Assembly: GCA_947504195.1 (NCBI GenBank)
Contig: CANNGN010000001.1
Coordinates: forward strand, 62,001 to 126,000
Reading direction: 5' to 3'
Length of the DNA: 64,000 bases
Source of the DNA: an uncultured Vibrio sp.
GTDB taxonomy: Bacteria > Pseudomonadota > Gammaproteobacteria > Enterobacterales > Vibrionaceae
The translations under genes and the position numbers were made by a program. Below the pieces are notes generated by a model. That model was not told where the DNA came from, made no database searches, and saw only the letters and a list, made by a program, of their open reading frames with translations. Of the stretch, positions 49,551 to 58,062 are shown in pieces (positions within the stretch are counted from its first letter, which is position 1; each line of letters opens with the position of its first letter).

Positions 49551-50336
49551 ATGTTCGGTAATACACAGTTTAGGAGCACACCACGAGTTGCTATGCTTAC
49601 GTTATTGGCGTGCGCAGCGAATAGTGCGTTTGCAGCTCCCGCTCCAGTATCCGATTTGAACGGTAATTCGACGATATTGCCTTCTGTCAGTGGAACGAGC
49701 AGCAATAAATCTCGTGTTGAGCGTCTAATCGAAAGTCGTAATCAAATGCAGCTACAAATGCAGCAGCAGCTTGAGCAAATGACGATGGAGCTTCAAGAGC
49801 TCCGTGGTATTGTAGAGCGCAACAGTTACGACATCGAGCAAACGATTCAACGTCAACGAGAGTTGTTTATTGAGGTCGACAGTATTCGCACTCAAGCTAA
49901 GAACACTCCTAGTGCTGCGTCGGGCTCAGAATCGACCGCGTCAACCGAAGGTACGTATAGCGAGAATGTTGATGAGCAAGCCGCATATCAAAATGCTGTT
50001 GATCTCATTTTGAAAAAACGTGATTACTCTGGAGCTATTGATGCGTTTAATCAATTTCGCCAGCAGTTTCCAAACTCATCATTTACTCCGAATGCCCATT
50101 ACTGGCTTGGTCAGCTTTATTTTGCCAAAAAGCAATATAACGATGCGCAAACCAACTTTGCTTCGGTCGTAAATTTTGAATCATCGAGTAAAAGAGCCGA
50201 TGCATTAGTGAAACTGGGTGATATTGAAAAGCAGAACAACAACAGTGCTGCGGCTACTCGATACTATCAACAGGTTGTTTCTGAGTACCCATCAAGTAAG
50301 TCTGCTGATGAAGCGAAACAGAAGCTCGGCAATTAA
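49551..50336 (+). CDS. cpoB: CpoB (YbgF), Tol-Pal accessory protein
   Basis: A 261-residue exported protein with signal peptide ending near SAFA, an N-terminal trimerising coiled coil (about 55-115, rich in Gln/Glu), a low-complexity linker, and TPR repeats (about 145-261; AYQNAVDLILKKRDYSGAIDAF, NAHYWLGQLYFAKKQYNDA). It coordinates peptidoglycan synthesis with outer-membrane constriction. Last gene of the operon, followed by a terminator. Confidence 0.94.
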   Translation: MFGNTQFRSTPRVAMLTLLACAANSAFAAPAPVSDLNGNSTILPSVSGTSSNKSRVERLIESRNQMQLQMQQQLEQMTMELQELRGIVERNSYDIEQTIQRQRELFIEVDSIRTQAKNTPSAASGSESTASTEGTYSENVDEQAAYQNAVDLILKKRDYSGAIDAFNQFRQQFPNSSFTPNAHYWLGQLYFAKKQYNDAQTNFASVVNFESSSKRADALVKLGDIEKQNNNSAAATRYYQQVVSEYPSSKSADEAKQKLGN

Positions 50337-50355
50337 TTAAGTTCGATAATAAGAT

Positions 50356-50379
50356 AAAGGAGCATTTTTGCTCCTTTAT
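50356..50379 (+). terminator. Terminator of the tol-pal operon
   Basis: An 8-bp stem AAAGGAGC/GCTCCTTT with a 6-base loop and a T-rich tail, 20 bp after the cpoB stop. Confidence 0.88.
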
Positions 50380-50486
50380 TTATTTTTACTTCTTATTTTG
50401 CTCAATAAAGACACGTTATCGCTTTTGACTCTCTGCTTCTACGGTGTAGAATGCTCGGATTGAAAGATGTTGTGTAGAGCAGAGCA

Positions 50487-51548
50487 ATGAGCCATATCCT
50501 AGATTCAATCCAAACATCCTACCCATTTCCGCCAAAACCAGTCCCGCTTTCTGATGAAGAAAAGCAGGCCTATATCAGTGAAATTAAGCAACTGCTGATC
50601 GACAATGATGCTGTATTGATAGCGCATTATTATACTGATCCGTTAATTCAAGCTCTTGCTGAAGATACGGGTGGTTTTGTCGGTGACTCACTGGAAATGG
50701 CTAAGTTTGGTAACCGTCACCCAGCACAAACACTTCTGATTGCTGGTGTTCGTTTTATGGGAGAGAGCGCAAAAATTCTCACTCCAGAAAAACGCATTCT
50801 TATGCCAACGTTAGATGCAGAGTGTTCGTTAGATCTTGGTTGTCCAGTGGATGAATTTAGTCAATTTTGCGATCAGCATCCCGACCATACTGTTGTGGTA
50901 TACGCCAATACTTCGGCAGCAGTAAAAGCACGTGCGGATTGGGTTGTCACCTCTTCAATTGCTCTTGAGATTGTCGAACATCTAGATTCACAAGATAAGC
51001 CCATTATTTGGGGCCCAGATCGCCACTTAGGCTCATATATTGCGAATAAAACCGGTTGTGACATGCTGTTGTGGCAAGGCGAATGTATTGTTCATGATGA
51101 ATTTTCTTCCGATGCATTAAGAAAGATGAAGGCGCTCTACCCAGACGCGGCAATTTTGGTTCACCCAGAATCACCTGCGAGTGTCGTGGATCTTGCAGAT
51201 GCAGTGGGATCGACAAGTCAATTAATTAAGGCAGCGAAGTCATTGCCACAGAAAAAACTGATTGTTGCAACTGACAAGGGTATTTTCTTTAAGATGCAGC
51301 AATTAGTGCCAGAGAAAGAACTCATTGAAGCGCCAACGGCGGGAGCAGGGGCAACGTGTCGCAGTTGTGCTCACTGTCCATGGATGGCGATGAACGGCCT
51401 TAAAGCAATTAAATCGGCGCTTGTTGATGGTGGAGAAGAACACGAGATATTCGTTGACGAAGCGATTCGGGTGAAGTCACTAATTCCATTGAATCGTATG
51501 CTAGATTTTGCAGAAAGTCTCAACCACACTGTCAAAGGGAATGCATAA
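50487..51548 (+). CDS. nadA: NadA, quinolinate synthase A
   Basis: Condenses iminoaspartate with dihydroxyacetone phosphate to quinolinate in NAD synthesis, using a 4Fe-4S cluster. The 353 residues include [20 protein letters not shown], cysteine sites in [12 protein letters not shown] and [12 protein letters not shown], and [15 protein letters not shown] near the C-terminus. Single gene after the tol-pal terminator. Confidence 0.96.
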   Translation: MSHILDSIQTSYPFPPKPVPLSDEEKQAYISEIKQLLIDNDAVLIAHYYTDPLIQALAEDTGGFVGDSLEMAKFGNRHPAQTLLIAGVRFMGESAKILTPEKRILMPTLDAECSLDLGCPVDEFSQFCDQHPDHTVVVYANTSAAVKARADWVVTSSIALEIVEHLDSQDKPIIWGPDRHLGSYIANKTGCDMLLWQGECIVHDEFSSDALRKMKALYPDAAILVHPESPASVVDLADAVGSTSQLIKAAKSLPQKKLIVATDKGIFFKMQQLVPEKELIEAPTAGAGATCRSCAHCPWMAMNGLKAIKSALVDGGEEHEIFVDEAIRVKSLIPLNRMLDFAESLNHTVKGNA

Positions 51549-51584
51549 AAGCACGACTTAGCTGGTAATAAGATAAAGTGAATG

Positions 51585-51617
51585 AAAAAAATAAGGCCGA
51601 GAGTGGCCTTATTTTTA
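51585..51617. terminator. Bidirectional terminator, nadA / UPF0149 gene
   Basis: An 8-bp stem ATAAGGCC/GGCCTTAT with a 6-base loop, followed by TTTTT on the plus strand and by six Ts on the minus strand, between converging genes. Confidence 0.9.
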
Positions 51618-52184
51618 TTGCGCTTGTTCGAGTTCTAATCCTTTGAGAGTAAGACCGCATACCATTCTTGGTATCGCGTTATAGATCTCTTCAAATTGGT
51701 TTAGTTCTGCTGCGTCGGATTGTTCGAGTGTTGCAATCGCGGTCTCTGGGTCGTAAAGCATTGAAATAGTGAGTAGTATTCCACCGATTAATGCGTTGTC
51801 TTCACTCTCTTCTTCGACCAAGTTTTGCCAATCATCTTGTGTCAGTTGCCAACCTTGTAAGAAGCCTTCGCAAAAGTCTTGGGTTGCTTGGTTGACTAAT
51901 TGCTCTTCGTCGAGCAAGCAGTTATCTGGCCATTGCCAAGTTTGCTCAAGAAGTTGCTCGCGCGTATTATTCCAAAGTTCAACAATGGTCTGGCAATATT
52001 GCTCGAACTGAGCACCATCGCTAAAGGGGGCACTTTCGGTTCCGCCCCATAAAAACGGCAGCCATTCTTCAGCAGGCAGTAACATTGGTGCGCAAGTGAT
52101 TGCGGTAATAAAGCCTCTCGTTGATGACTCATTCATCAGTTGCTCGGTAGGCTCAAGTTGAGCAAATAATTCAGTTAAGTTCAT
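51615..52184 (-). CDS. UPF0149 family protein (YgfB/YecA-like)
   Basis: A 189-residue acidic cytoplasmic protein with the UPF0149 pattern: STRGFITAITCAPMLLPAEEWLPFLWG, DFCEGFLQGWQL and a helical C-terminus. It lacks the C-terminal SEC-C zinc motif of E. coli YecA and is closer in length to YgfB. Family function is not settled. It converges on nadA and is divergent from the sensor kinase gene. Confidence 0.85.
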   Translation of the reverse strand: MNLTELFAQLEPTEQLMNESSTRGFITAITCAPMLLPAEEWLPFLWGGTESAPFSDGAQFEQYCQTIVELWNNTREQLLEQTWQWPDNCLLDEEQLVNQATQDFCEGFLQGWQLTQDDWQNLVEEESEDNALIGGILLTISMLYDPETAIATLEQSDAAELNQFEEIYNAIPRMVCGLTLKGLELEQAQ

Positions 52185-52335
52185 GTCGGTACCGTACTTG
52201 TAATTGTGGGCTCAGTGTAGCCAAATTTCGTCAATGATTCTATTAGCTTATCGTGTATCCGTCATTATTTCGGCGGTTTGATATTGGTTCAGTATTTGCA
52301 TGAAGTTAATTAATATTAAGGTCAAGGAAAACACG

Positions 52336-54573
52336 ATGAAACCTCAACAATCACTGAAGCGAAAGAGCTTTATAGCTCTCGTTGCTTATCTCGTTCTATT
52401 TATTGCAATCAGTGGTGCTCTCATACATTGGGTTGTTAAAGCTCCAATTAGCTCTCAGCTCAAGGAAAATTTAGATTTGAGAGCCGAGATATTCGCCGGT
52501 CACGTGAAAGAGCCACTATTAGAATCATTAAGTATCTTAGATAGCGTTGTTTCTGTGGGGCAGGCAAATATAGATCGTGATAGCCAAACCGAGCTATTAA
52601 AAGAGCTGTTCCAACATATTAACAGTATCGTTGTGAGTGGCGGGCTTTGGCCTCAACCGTTTCTTGATGGAGAAGACATGGTTTATTCCAGCCTATTTTT
52701 TAACCAAGGTAGCGATGGTGCCGTCGACCAGGTTACGTCGTGGGATAATGCCATTTCAGGTGGGTATGATCAGGAAGAATGGTATAAATCAGTCGCAAAT
52801 CAACCGCCAAAAACCGTTCATTGGTCTCAAGTGTATGTCGATGGCTATACACGAGTCAAAATGATCACTATCTCACAACCTTATTATATCGATAACGAGT
52901 TTTCTGGCGTTGCTACTGTTGATTTGTCTCTCGATGACTTAGTTGAACTTATTTCACCGACTGCGAGCCAATCTCAAATTGGTGTCAATCTAATTGATTC
53001 ATACGGTTCACCGGTCGCATCTCATCAATTTCGAGTAAAGCAATCGGGTTACATCAGCCAATATCACTTCGCTGATTTGAATTGGATATTGGAAGTCGTC
53101 AATTCAAATAAATCGGTAAATGAACAAATTACCGAGATCGTTACTGATATCGAACTTTGGCTTATTCCCTTTTTGTTGGTCGGCTTGATCTTTGGTTACT
53201 TAATGCTAAATCGTAAGATTATTAGCCCTATTGTTGATATCGCTGACCGATTAAAGAATTCAAAAGAGGGCGGTATGATCGATATGCCGTACCGAAGCCA
53301 CGATGAAATTCGTTACTTAATTGACGCTTTGAACCAAAAAACCGTCTTTTTAGATGCTGAAAAAATGAAAGCTCAAGAAAGTACCACTGCAAAGAGTAAC
53401 TTCTTCGCGACCTTATCACATGAGATTCGTACTCCAATGAACGGTGTGTTAGGAAACGCCCAGTTGATGATGAATGATGAGCTCAGTCCTGCACAAGCTA
53501 AACGCTTACAGGTTCTTCACCAATCCGGTGAACATATGATGACCCTGCTCGATGAAATTCTCGATTATTCAAAAATTGAACAAGGCTATTTAGAGCTTGA
53601 TGCACAAGATTTCGCTTTAGAAGATTTGACCGACAGTATTGTCAGTGTTTACCAAGGGTTATGTGACGAAAAAGGCCTCACACTTAACATTGAATCGAAT
53701 ATCGAGCCAGACCGGTATTATGTTGGGGATATATCGCGGATTAAGCAGATACTCTTTAATCTCCTCAATAACGCGGTTAAGTTTACCGACCAAGGACACA
53801 TTAGTATTCGTTTAGACGAAGAAGTGACTGGGTATCAAGAAAATACGTTAAGCATATCGATTGAAGACAGCGGCATTGGTATTAGCCCAGAAGCGCAAGA
53901 TAAAATTTTCAGACCTTTTGAACAGGCCGAACTCAACACCAACCGTAGATACGGTGGAACAGGTTTGGGCCTCGCCATCGTTGATCAATTAATAAAACTG
54001 ATGGGTGGGGAAATTAAGCTCACAAGCATACTGTCGCTTGGGAGTTTCTTTGACGTCAAACTTCCTTTGAAATTGGGTACTAAAACCGAATCATCGACTT
54101 CGTATGTGACGAAAGATGTTCAGTTTAATGGAATAAAAGCCTTGATCGTGGAAGACAATCGAGTCAACGCTCATATTTTGGAATCGTTTCTTGTTAAGCG
54201 AGAGATCGAGAGTGTCGTTGCTGAAGACGGCTCCATCGCACTTGATCAACTCGAAAAGGAGGACTTCGATTTTATTCTTATGGATCATCATATGCCAGTT
54301 ATGGACGGTATCGAGACGATCAAACGTATTCGCGCTCGTGGAGATGCGATCAATCAAATCTTTATCCTCGGCTGTTCCGCTGATGTATTTAAGCAAGCGA
54401 AGGATAAGATGATGAACGCTGGCGCCGATGTGATGCTCAATAAACCAGTAATGGAGCAGGAACTCAATGATGTGCTCTATCGTCATACCGATAAAATTTA
54501 TCAATATCATAAAGAAGCAGCGCAACCTTCGGAGAATGATCCTCTAGCAGACGACAAAGAGACAGAGGACTAA
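52336..54573 (+). CDS. Hybrid sensor histidine kinase with Cache domain and receiver
   Basis: A 745-residue membrane kinase: first helix (about 12-32), periplasmic Cache sensor (about 40-270), second helix near 285-305, HAMP, HisKA with His362 in SHEIRTPMNG, HATPase (DISRIKQILFNLLNNAVKFT, YGGTGLGLAI), and a C-terminal receiver with acidic VEDN, phospho-acceptor Asp650 (LMDHHMPVMDG) and LNKP. It has no HPt domain and no regulator gene next to it, so it must pass phosphate to an unlinked partner. The ATG at 52336 has AAGGAAAA upstream; an ATG 12 codons earlier is less likely. Ligand unknown. Confidence 0.92.
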   Translation: MKPQQSLKRKSFIALVAYLVLFIAISGALIHWVVKAPISSQLKENLDLRAEIFAGHVKEPLLESLSILDSVVSVGQANIDRDSQTELLKELFQHINSIVVSGGLWPQPFLDGEDMVYSSLFFNQGSDGAVDQVTSWDNAISGGYDQEEWYKSVANQPPKTVHWSQVYVDGYTRVKMITISQPYYIDNEFSGVATVDLSLDDLVELISPTASQSQIGVNLIDSYGSPVASHQFRVKQSGYISQYHFADLNWILEVVNSNKSVNEQITEIVTDIELWLIPFLLVGLIFGYLMLNRKIISPIVDIADRLKNSKEGGMIDMPYRSHDEIRYLIDALNQKTVFLDAEKMKAQESTTAKSNFFATLSHEIRTPMNGVLGNAQLMMNDELSPAQAKRLQVLHQSGEHMMTLLDEILDYSKIEQGYLELDAQDFALEDLTDSIVSVYQGLCDEKGLTLNIESNIEPDRYYVGDISRIKQILFNLLNNAVKFTDQGHISIRLDEEVTGYQENTLSISIEDSGIGISPEAQDKIFRPFEQAELNTNRRYGGTGLGLAIVDQLIKLMGGEIKLTSILSLGSFFDVKLPLKLGTKTESSTSYVTKDVQFNGIKALIVEDNRVNAHILESFLVKREIESVVAEDGSIALDQLEKEDFDFILMDHHMPVMDGIETIKRIRARGDAINQIFILGCSADVFKQAKDKMMNAGADVMLNKPVMEQELNDVLYRHTDKIYQYHKEAAQPSENDPLADDKETED

Positions 54574-54649
54574 CCCGATTTATTTAAGCACAGAGGCGAA
54601 CCCAGATGTTTATTGTTTAACCAAACAACTGTTTTTTGTATGAATATAC

Positions 54650-54678
54650 TTGACCCAAAGTCAGATAATCATTACATT
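54650..54678 (+). promoter_or_regulatory. Predicted promoter of tRNA-Ser
   Basis: TTGACC, a 17-base spacer and TACATT, followed by a GC-containing discriminator (GACGCCTCG) typical of stringently controlled stable-RNA promoters, 32 bp before the tRNA. Confidence 0.6.
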
Positions 54679-54710
54679 GACGCCTCGTTAGCCTATCGTG
54701 CTAACAATAC

Positions 54711-54798
54711 GGTGAGTTGGCCGAGTGGCTGAAGGCGCACGCCTGGAAAGTGTGTATACGGCAACGTATCGAGAGTTCGAATCTCTTGCTCACCGCCA
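54711..54798 (+). tRNA. tRNA-Ser (anticodon GGA)
   Basis: An 88-nt tRNA with acceptor stem GGTGAGT/GCTCACC, anticodon stem CACGC/GTGTG around loop CTGGAAA (anticodon GGA, reading UCC/UCU), a long serine-type variable arm (TACGGCAACGTA), T-arm GAGAG-TTCGAAT-CTCTT, discriminator G and an encoded CCA. tRNA-Ser genes are frequent integration targets, and integrase remains lie downstream. Confidence 0.95.
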
Positions 54799-54804
54799 CA
54801 TTGT

Positions 54805-54834
54805 AGTCCGCAGACGTTCGTCTGCGGACTTTTT
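54805..54834 (+). terminator. Terminator of tRNA-Ser
   Basis: A perfect stem of up to 12 bp (AGTCCGCAGACG and complement, tight loop) and a run of five Ts, starting seven bases after the tRNA CCA. Confidence 0.92.
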
Positions 54835-55113
54835 CGTTAAAATCTTCTTATTTTTCATTGCCTTACCTTCCGTGGTCGTTCGTTTGTGTTCACCTCTATC
54901 CGTGCATTTGTGTATGCCAAAATGTATGCCTACTATGTAGAACTCATTTTGGCATACACTTACAACAGGCTAGTCGTTAATGGAAAAGGGAACGATTTTA
55001 CCTACTGTTGTTGAGATAATTGGTAATATTTTCAATACGTTAACTTATCAAGTGTATAACGGCCAAAATACCCAATTTCATCAAAAAATCCGCATACACT
55101 TGGAGATTGAAAT
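54835..55113. other. Non-coding stretch between tRNA-Ser and the integrase remnant
   Basis: Apart from the inverted repeat listed separately, no gene is seen. Repeats of GTATGCC (54912, 54924) and its inverse (54951) suggest former integrase arm-binding sites of an integrative element. Confidence 0.5.
54910..54959. repeat. 15-bp inverted repeat downstream of tRNA-Ser
   Basis: GTGTATGCCAAAATG at 54910-54924 is repeated exactly in inverse at 54945-54959, with 20 bases between. There is no T tract, so it is not an obvious terminator. Its place between a tRNA and an integrase remnant suggests recombination or integrase-binding sites. Confidence 0.8.
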
Positions 55114-55347
55114 ATGGCTAGAAGCTTATACAAACTGTCTGCTAGAGAAGTAAATACCTTGAAGGCTAAATCAAAACCATACCGTGTGTCAGATGGTTTT
55201 TTGAAAGCAAACCGCCGATTAAACTTGAAATTAACGCAACAACAAAAGACCAATGGAACTCATGGGTCATCAATACGTTTATCCATCAACGTCCTTAGAG
55301 CACCGTGTTTTATCGAAATATATTACGGGCCGCTTCACTTGTATTAG
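55114..55347 (+). pseudogene. Truncated tyrosine integrase (N-terminal DUF4102-type fragment)
   Basis: The first 28 or so codons read MARSLYKLSAREVNTLKAKS then KPYRVSDG, matching the start of tRNA-targeting phage/island integrases ('..LTxxEVxxAKPKxKxYxLxDG'). After DG the family pattern is lost and the frame ends at residue 77, against roughly 400 for an intact enzyme; the catalytic Arg/His/Tyr domain is absent. Just after a run of six Ts, another frame gives SKPPIKLEINATTKDQWNSW and ends near 55300, which looks like the C-terminus of a different protein. It lies 315 bp from tRNA-Ser, the usual integrase place. Confidence 0.65.
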
Positions 55348-57043
55348 GACAGATCGACACCGCATGCCGAATTCCTGGATAAACGTCACTAGATACACTG
55401 GCCGCTGAAAGTAAGTCCCCTAGCTCTCTCGGATTTTTCTCATACCAAAACGACACATTATCCGTCTCTAACTCTCCGTTTGAGAGCAGTCCAATTGGTC
55501 CATATTGACATTGCAAAATGGGATAGCCTTGTTTCTGTATCACAAGGCCAATTCGACGCATGTCTTCGTTTTGTCCCACACCATCCGATGCCAATCCCAT
55601 ACCTGTGCGGTAGGCCAACAGATCTTGTGAATAAAGAGCGTACCCATCTTCGGTTTTCTGTGGATTGCGGGCCCGCGCTTCATATGTTTTTCGCATGTAA
55701 CGCAAAATATCTTTTTTTGTTGCAGGCTCGAAGTTGAGTTTTGGTTCAACGAGGTTAATCCGTGTAGTTTGGACAGGTTTAAGGTTATTTGCACCTCTCC
55801 ATAAGTTTTCAGCGTATTGTTTTACAATCGGAGAGGCACAAGCTTCATTGGTTAAGAAATGCGCAGTTTCTGCATCGGACACCAACTCGTCATTAAGGGA
55901 TGTTAATCTGTTTTGCGCAAATGAAAAAACGTCGCCATTTGATGTTGATGCGGCCCCGATTATTGCAAAAGGACTGAATTCACCGCTTAGATACTTCGCA
56001 TTTGCCATGGTTTCATATTTTTTCGCCAAACGGTTTTCCATATCCACAGATTTTTGTCCATATGGCGTTGTCACCCCATAACGGGTTTGAAACCAAGATT
56101 CCGTATATCTAGTGCGGTTTGCGGGTAAATGCGTTTTACAAAGTTTTGAGTATTGATCGACATATATTACATAGCTCTTTGCAAAATCCCCCGCGTTAGC
56201 AATAAACTGAAAATTACCCTCAATAATATTCCGAGGTGTCTCAAAATTCTGGTAACTACTCCAATAAGTACCGGATTTATAGATAAGACCAGGTCGTTTA
56301 GACCAGTGTAGGAGATTCGCGAACCCGTCATATCGTTTCTTTTCTAGTGCCTGTTTTTGAACTTTGTGGCGTTCAAACATCGCTGAAATGTCGGTAAGGG
56401 CAGCCGTTTGTTGTGTCGACTTTGGTTTACGTCGCTTCAGTACGGTTGAAGCAGTCAGGTACTCAATTCCATAGGGGACTCCTTCAAGGCCATCGATTTC
56501 ATATCCGGGTCGCCAAGGTGTGCCATCTGCAGGTTGTTTAAAACTTAAATAGATAACTGGATCTTCAGCTTCAAAGGAAGCCTTCTTACCGCCACCATAC
56601 GGATGAAGATAATTGTCTTTTATATAGATCCATGCCGCGACACGTCGACGATTAGATTGATACCTTGGGTGATTTTTCCATTCTGGGAATGTTGCGTAAA
56701 GTGCAGGAATAATATGATTTGAGAAACGAGCAATTTCCACCTCCGAATACGTGAACCCAGGTTGGGGTGCTTCGATTGGTGTCGTTTGAATAGATGCCTC
56801 ATCTGCTTCGAAATAAGTGCCTTTTGAAGAAATTGTTCTTTCGGCAAAAATCATCAACTCAATATTTCCTGGCGCACTATCTCTTGGATGAATGCCGGTG
56901 TAAGAGAGCATTGCACCATAATAAACACCGCTGGTATCCTCGTATATTTTGCGCGCTTCAGGTATGTTCCTCAAATCAAGAGTTTGCGCCATGGTGAGGA
57001 ATGAGGAACATAATACCAGTGTGATCGATAACAAAAACCGCAT
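55310..57043 (-). CDS. Exported protein of unknown function, 577 residues
   Basis: I do not recognise this family. The protein starts MRFLLSITLVLCSSFLTMA, a typical signal peptide with cleavage likely near residue 19-20, with GAGG ten bases before the ATG. The mature part (about 558 residues) has no membrane helices, is rich in Tyr, Arg, Asn and Pro, and has four cysteines (KLCKTH, EACASP, LQCQYG, SICPNT), which could form two disulfides. Tyr/Trp-rich segments (YGGGKK, GTPWRPGYEIDGLEGVPYGIEYL, GTYWSSYQNFETPRN) suggest a globular secreted or periplasmic domain. It is the main gene of the accessory stretch after tRNA-Ser and overlaps the 3' end of the integrase remnant. Confidence 0.75.
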   Translation of the reverse strand: MRFLLSITLVLCSSFLTMAQTLDLRNIPEARKIYEDTSGVYYGAMLSYTGIHPRDSAPGNIELMIFAERTISSKGTYFEADEASIQTTPIEAPQPGFTYSEVEIARFSNHIIPALYATFPEWKNHPRYQSNRRRVAAWIYIKDNYLHPYGGGKKASFEAEDPVIYLSFKQPADGTPWRPGYEIDGLEGVPYGIEYLTASTVLKRRKPKSTQQTAALTDISAMFERHKVQKQALEKKRYDGFANLLHWSKRPGLIYKSGTYWSSYQNFETPRNIIEGNFQFIANAGDFAKSYVIYVDQYSKLCKTHLPANRTRYTESWFQTRYGVTTPYGQKSVDMENRLAKKYETMANAKYLSGEFSPFAIIGAASTSNGDVFSFAQNRLTSLNDELVSDAETAHFLTNEACASPIVKQYAENLWRGANNLKPVQTTRINLVEPKLNFEPATKKDILRYMRKTYEARARNPQKTEDGYALYSQDLLAYRTGMGLASDGVGQNEDMRRIGLVIQKQGYPILQCQYGPIGLLSNGELETDNVSFWYEKNPRELGDLLSAASVSSDVYPGIRHAVSICPNTSEAARNIFR

Positions 57044-57392
57044 GTAAGAGCCTCTATCGATTTTTCAACAACCTAATACTCAAGCTGACATCTTCACCAC
57101 TTGAGACTTGTATGGAGATGAAAAACATTTTTGACGTTTAGAACGTTAATACACTAAACGACATTTCTTATCCATTCAACAGGTGCTGATTTTCCCAAGA
57201 ATAAACCTTACTCAAATTTATGAGATATTTATACCCTATAGGAACCCACCTTAACTAACTGATATATTGCTCTGAAAACAGTACCACTCAATTACCCAAA
57301 GGCTAATTATTGTCTTTACATCTTTAACATTAACCTTTAAGTTAGATTTTTCTTAATTAGATTATGCTAATGTTAATATATAGAGGTACCAC
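57044..57392. other. 349-bp divergent intergenic region
   Basis: AT-rich, no gene seen. It must hold the promoters of the exported 577-residue protein (minus) and the DsrE-like gene (plus). GAGG ribosome sites precede both starts. Confidence 0.5.
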
Positions 57393-57845
57393 ATGAATTT
57401 AACACAGCGTCTTACTATATCCATTTTAGCCGGTGCATTGCTAACGGCTACTTGCGCTATGGCCGAGAGTACAGCCACTAATCCGATCGAGAATAAAGCA
57501 CTTTTCATAGTCACCAGTGATTCTTTACAAACACAAGGGATGGCAATGGTATTAGGCAATGCTATGCAATCAAAAGGAGTTTCTGTCGATGTACTATTAT
57601 GTGACCAAGCTGGTGATTTAGCGCTGTCATCTACTGTTAGTAACCCATTAAAACCACTCAATGCGACTCCCGAACAGCTGATCGCTAAACTACAATCGAA
57701 AGGGTCTAATATCAGTGTTTGCTCCCTTTATCTTCCAAATAGTGAGCACAGTAAACAAGATCTACGTGATGGTATCAAAGTTGCCACTCCACCAGAAATG
57801 GCAACAATGATGATTTCTGAAAATGTTCGCGTCTATAATTTTTAA
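57393..57845 (+). CDS. Exported DsrE-like family protein
   Basis: A 150-residue protein with a signal peptide (MNLTQRLTISILAGALLTAT..CAMA) followed by a DsrE/YchN-like fold: KALFIVTSDSLQTQGMAMVLGNAMQSKGVSVDVLLCDQAGDLAL and a later SNISVCSLYLPNS. DsrE-family proteins are small subunits acting in sulfur relay or of unknown function. Two cysteines (VLLC, SVC) are in the positions where family members carry functional cysteines, but the periplasmic location is unusual for sulfur relay. Single gene with its own promoter region. Confidence 0.7.
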   Translation: MNLTQRLTISILAGALLTATCAMAESTATNPIENKALFIVTSDSLQTQGMAMVLGNAMQSKGVSVDVLLCDQAGDLALSSTVSNPLKPLNATPEQLIAKLQSKGSNISVCSLYLPNSEHSKQDLRDGIKVATPPEMATMMISENVRVYNF

Positions 57846-58030
57846 TCGATAGCCTTAAGTAAAGGGACTAAATGTAGATTAGAACATTGTTTTAGATTGA
57901 AAATATTGGCCCATTCGTGATTAATTGGCTCCGAAGCCTCAGGGCAGAGTCACGGTTAGGCCAATGAAATGGTTAAAAAAGTTGTTGGTGTGAAAAATCG
58001 AGCCTGTCACAGATTCTGTGTAACTTATAT

Positions 58031-58062
58031 AAACACTAGCCATAAGCCGGGATAGTGTTTTT
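58031..58062. terminator. Hairpin between DsrE-like gene and ABC ATPase gene
   Basis: An 8-bp stem AAACACTA/TAGTGTTT with a 14-base loop and a short T tail on the plus strand. It touches the stop codon of the converging ATPase gene and may serve both directions. Confidence 0.5.

Noticed and set aside
54091-54525. 144-codon minus-strand frame inside the hybrid kinase receiver region
   Set aside because: The plus strand encodes a canonical receiver domain here; the opposite frame is a shadow.
54725-54940. 71-codon frame across tRNA-Ser
   Set aside because: It is a translation of the tRNA and its terminator.
55734-56081. 115-codon plus-strand frame inside the 577-residue protein gene
   Set aside because: It overlaps a gene with a signal peptide and ribosome site, has no recognisable motif and no independent start signal.
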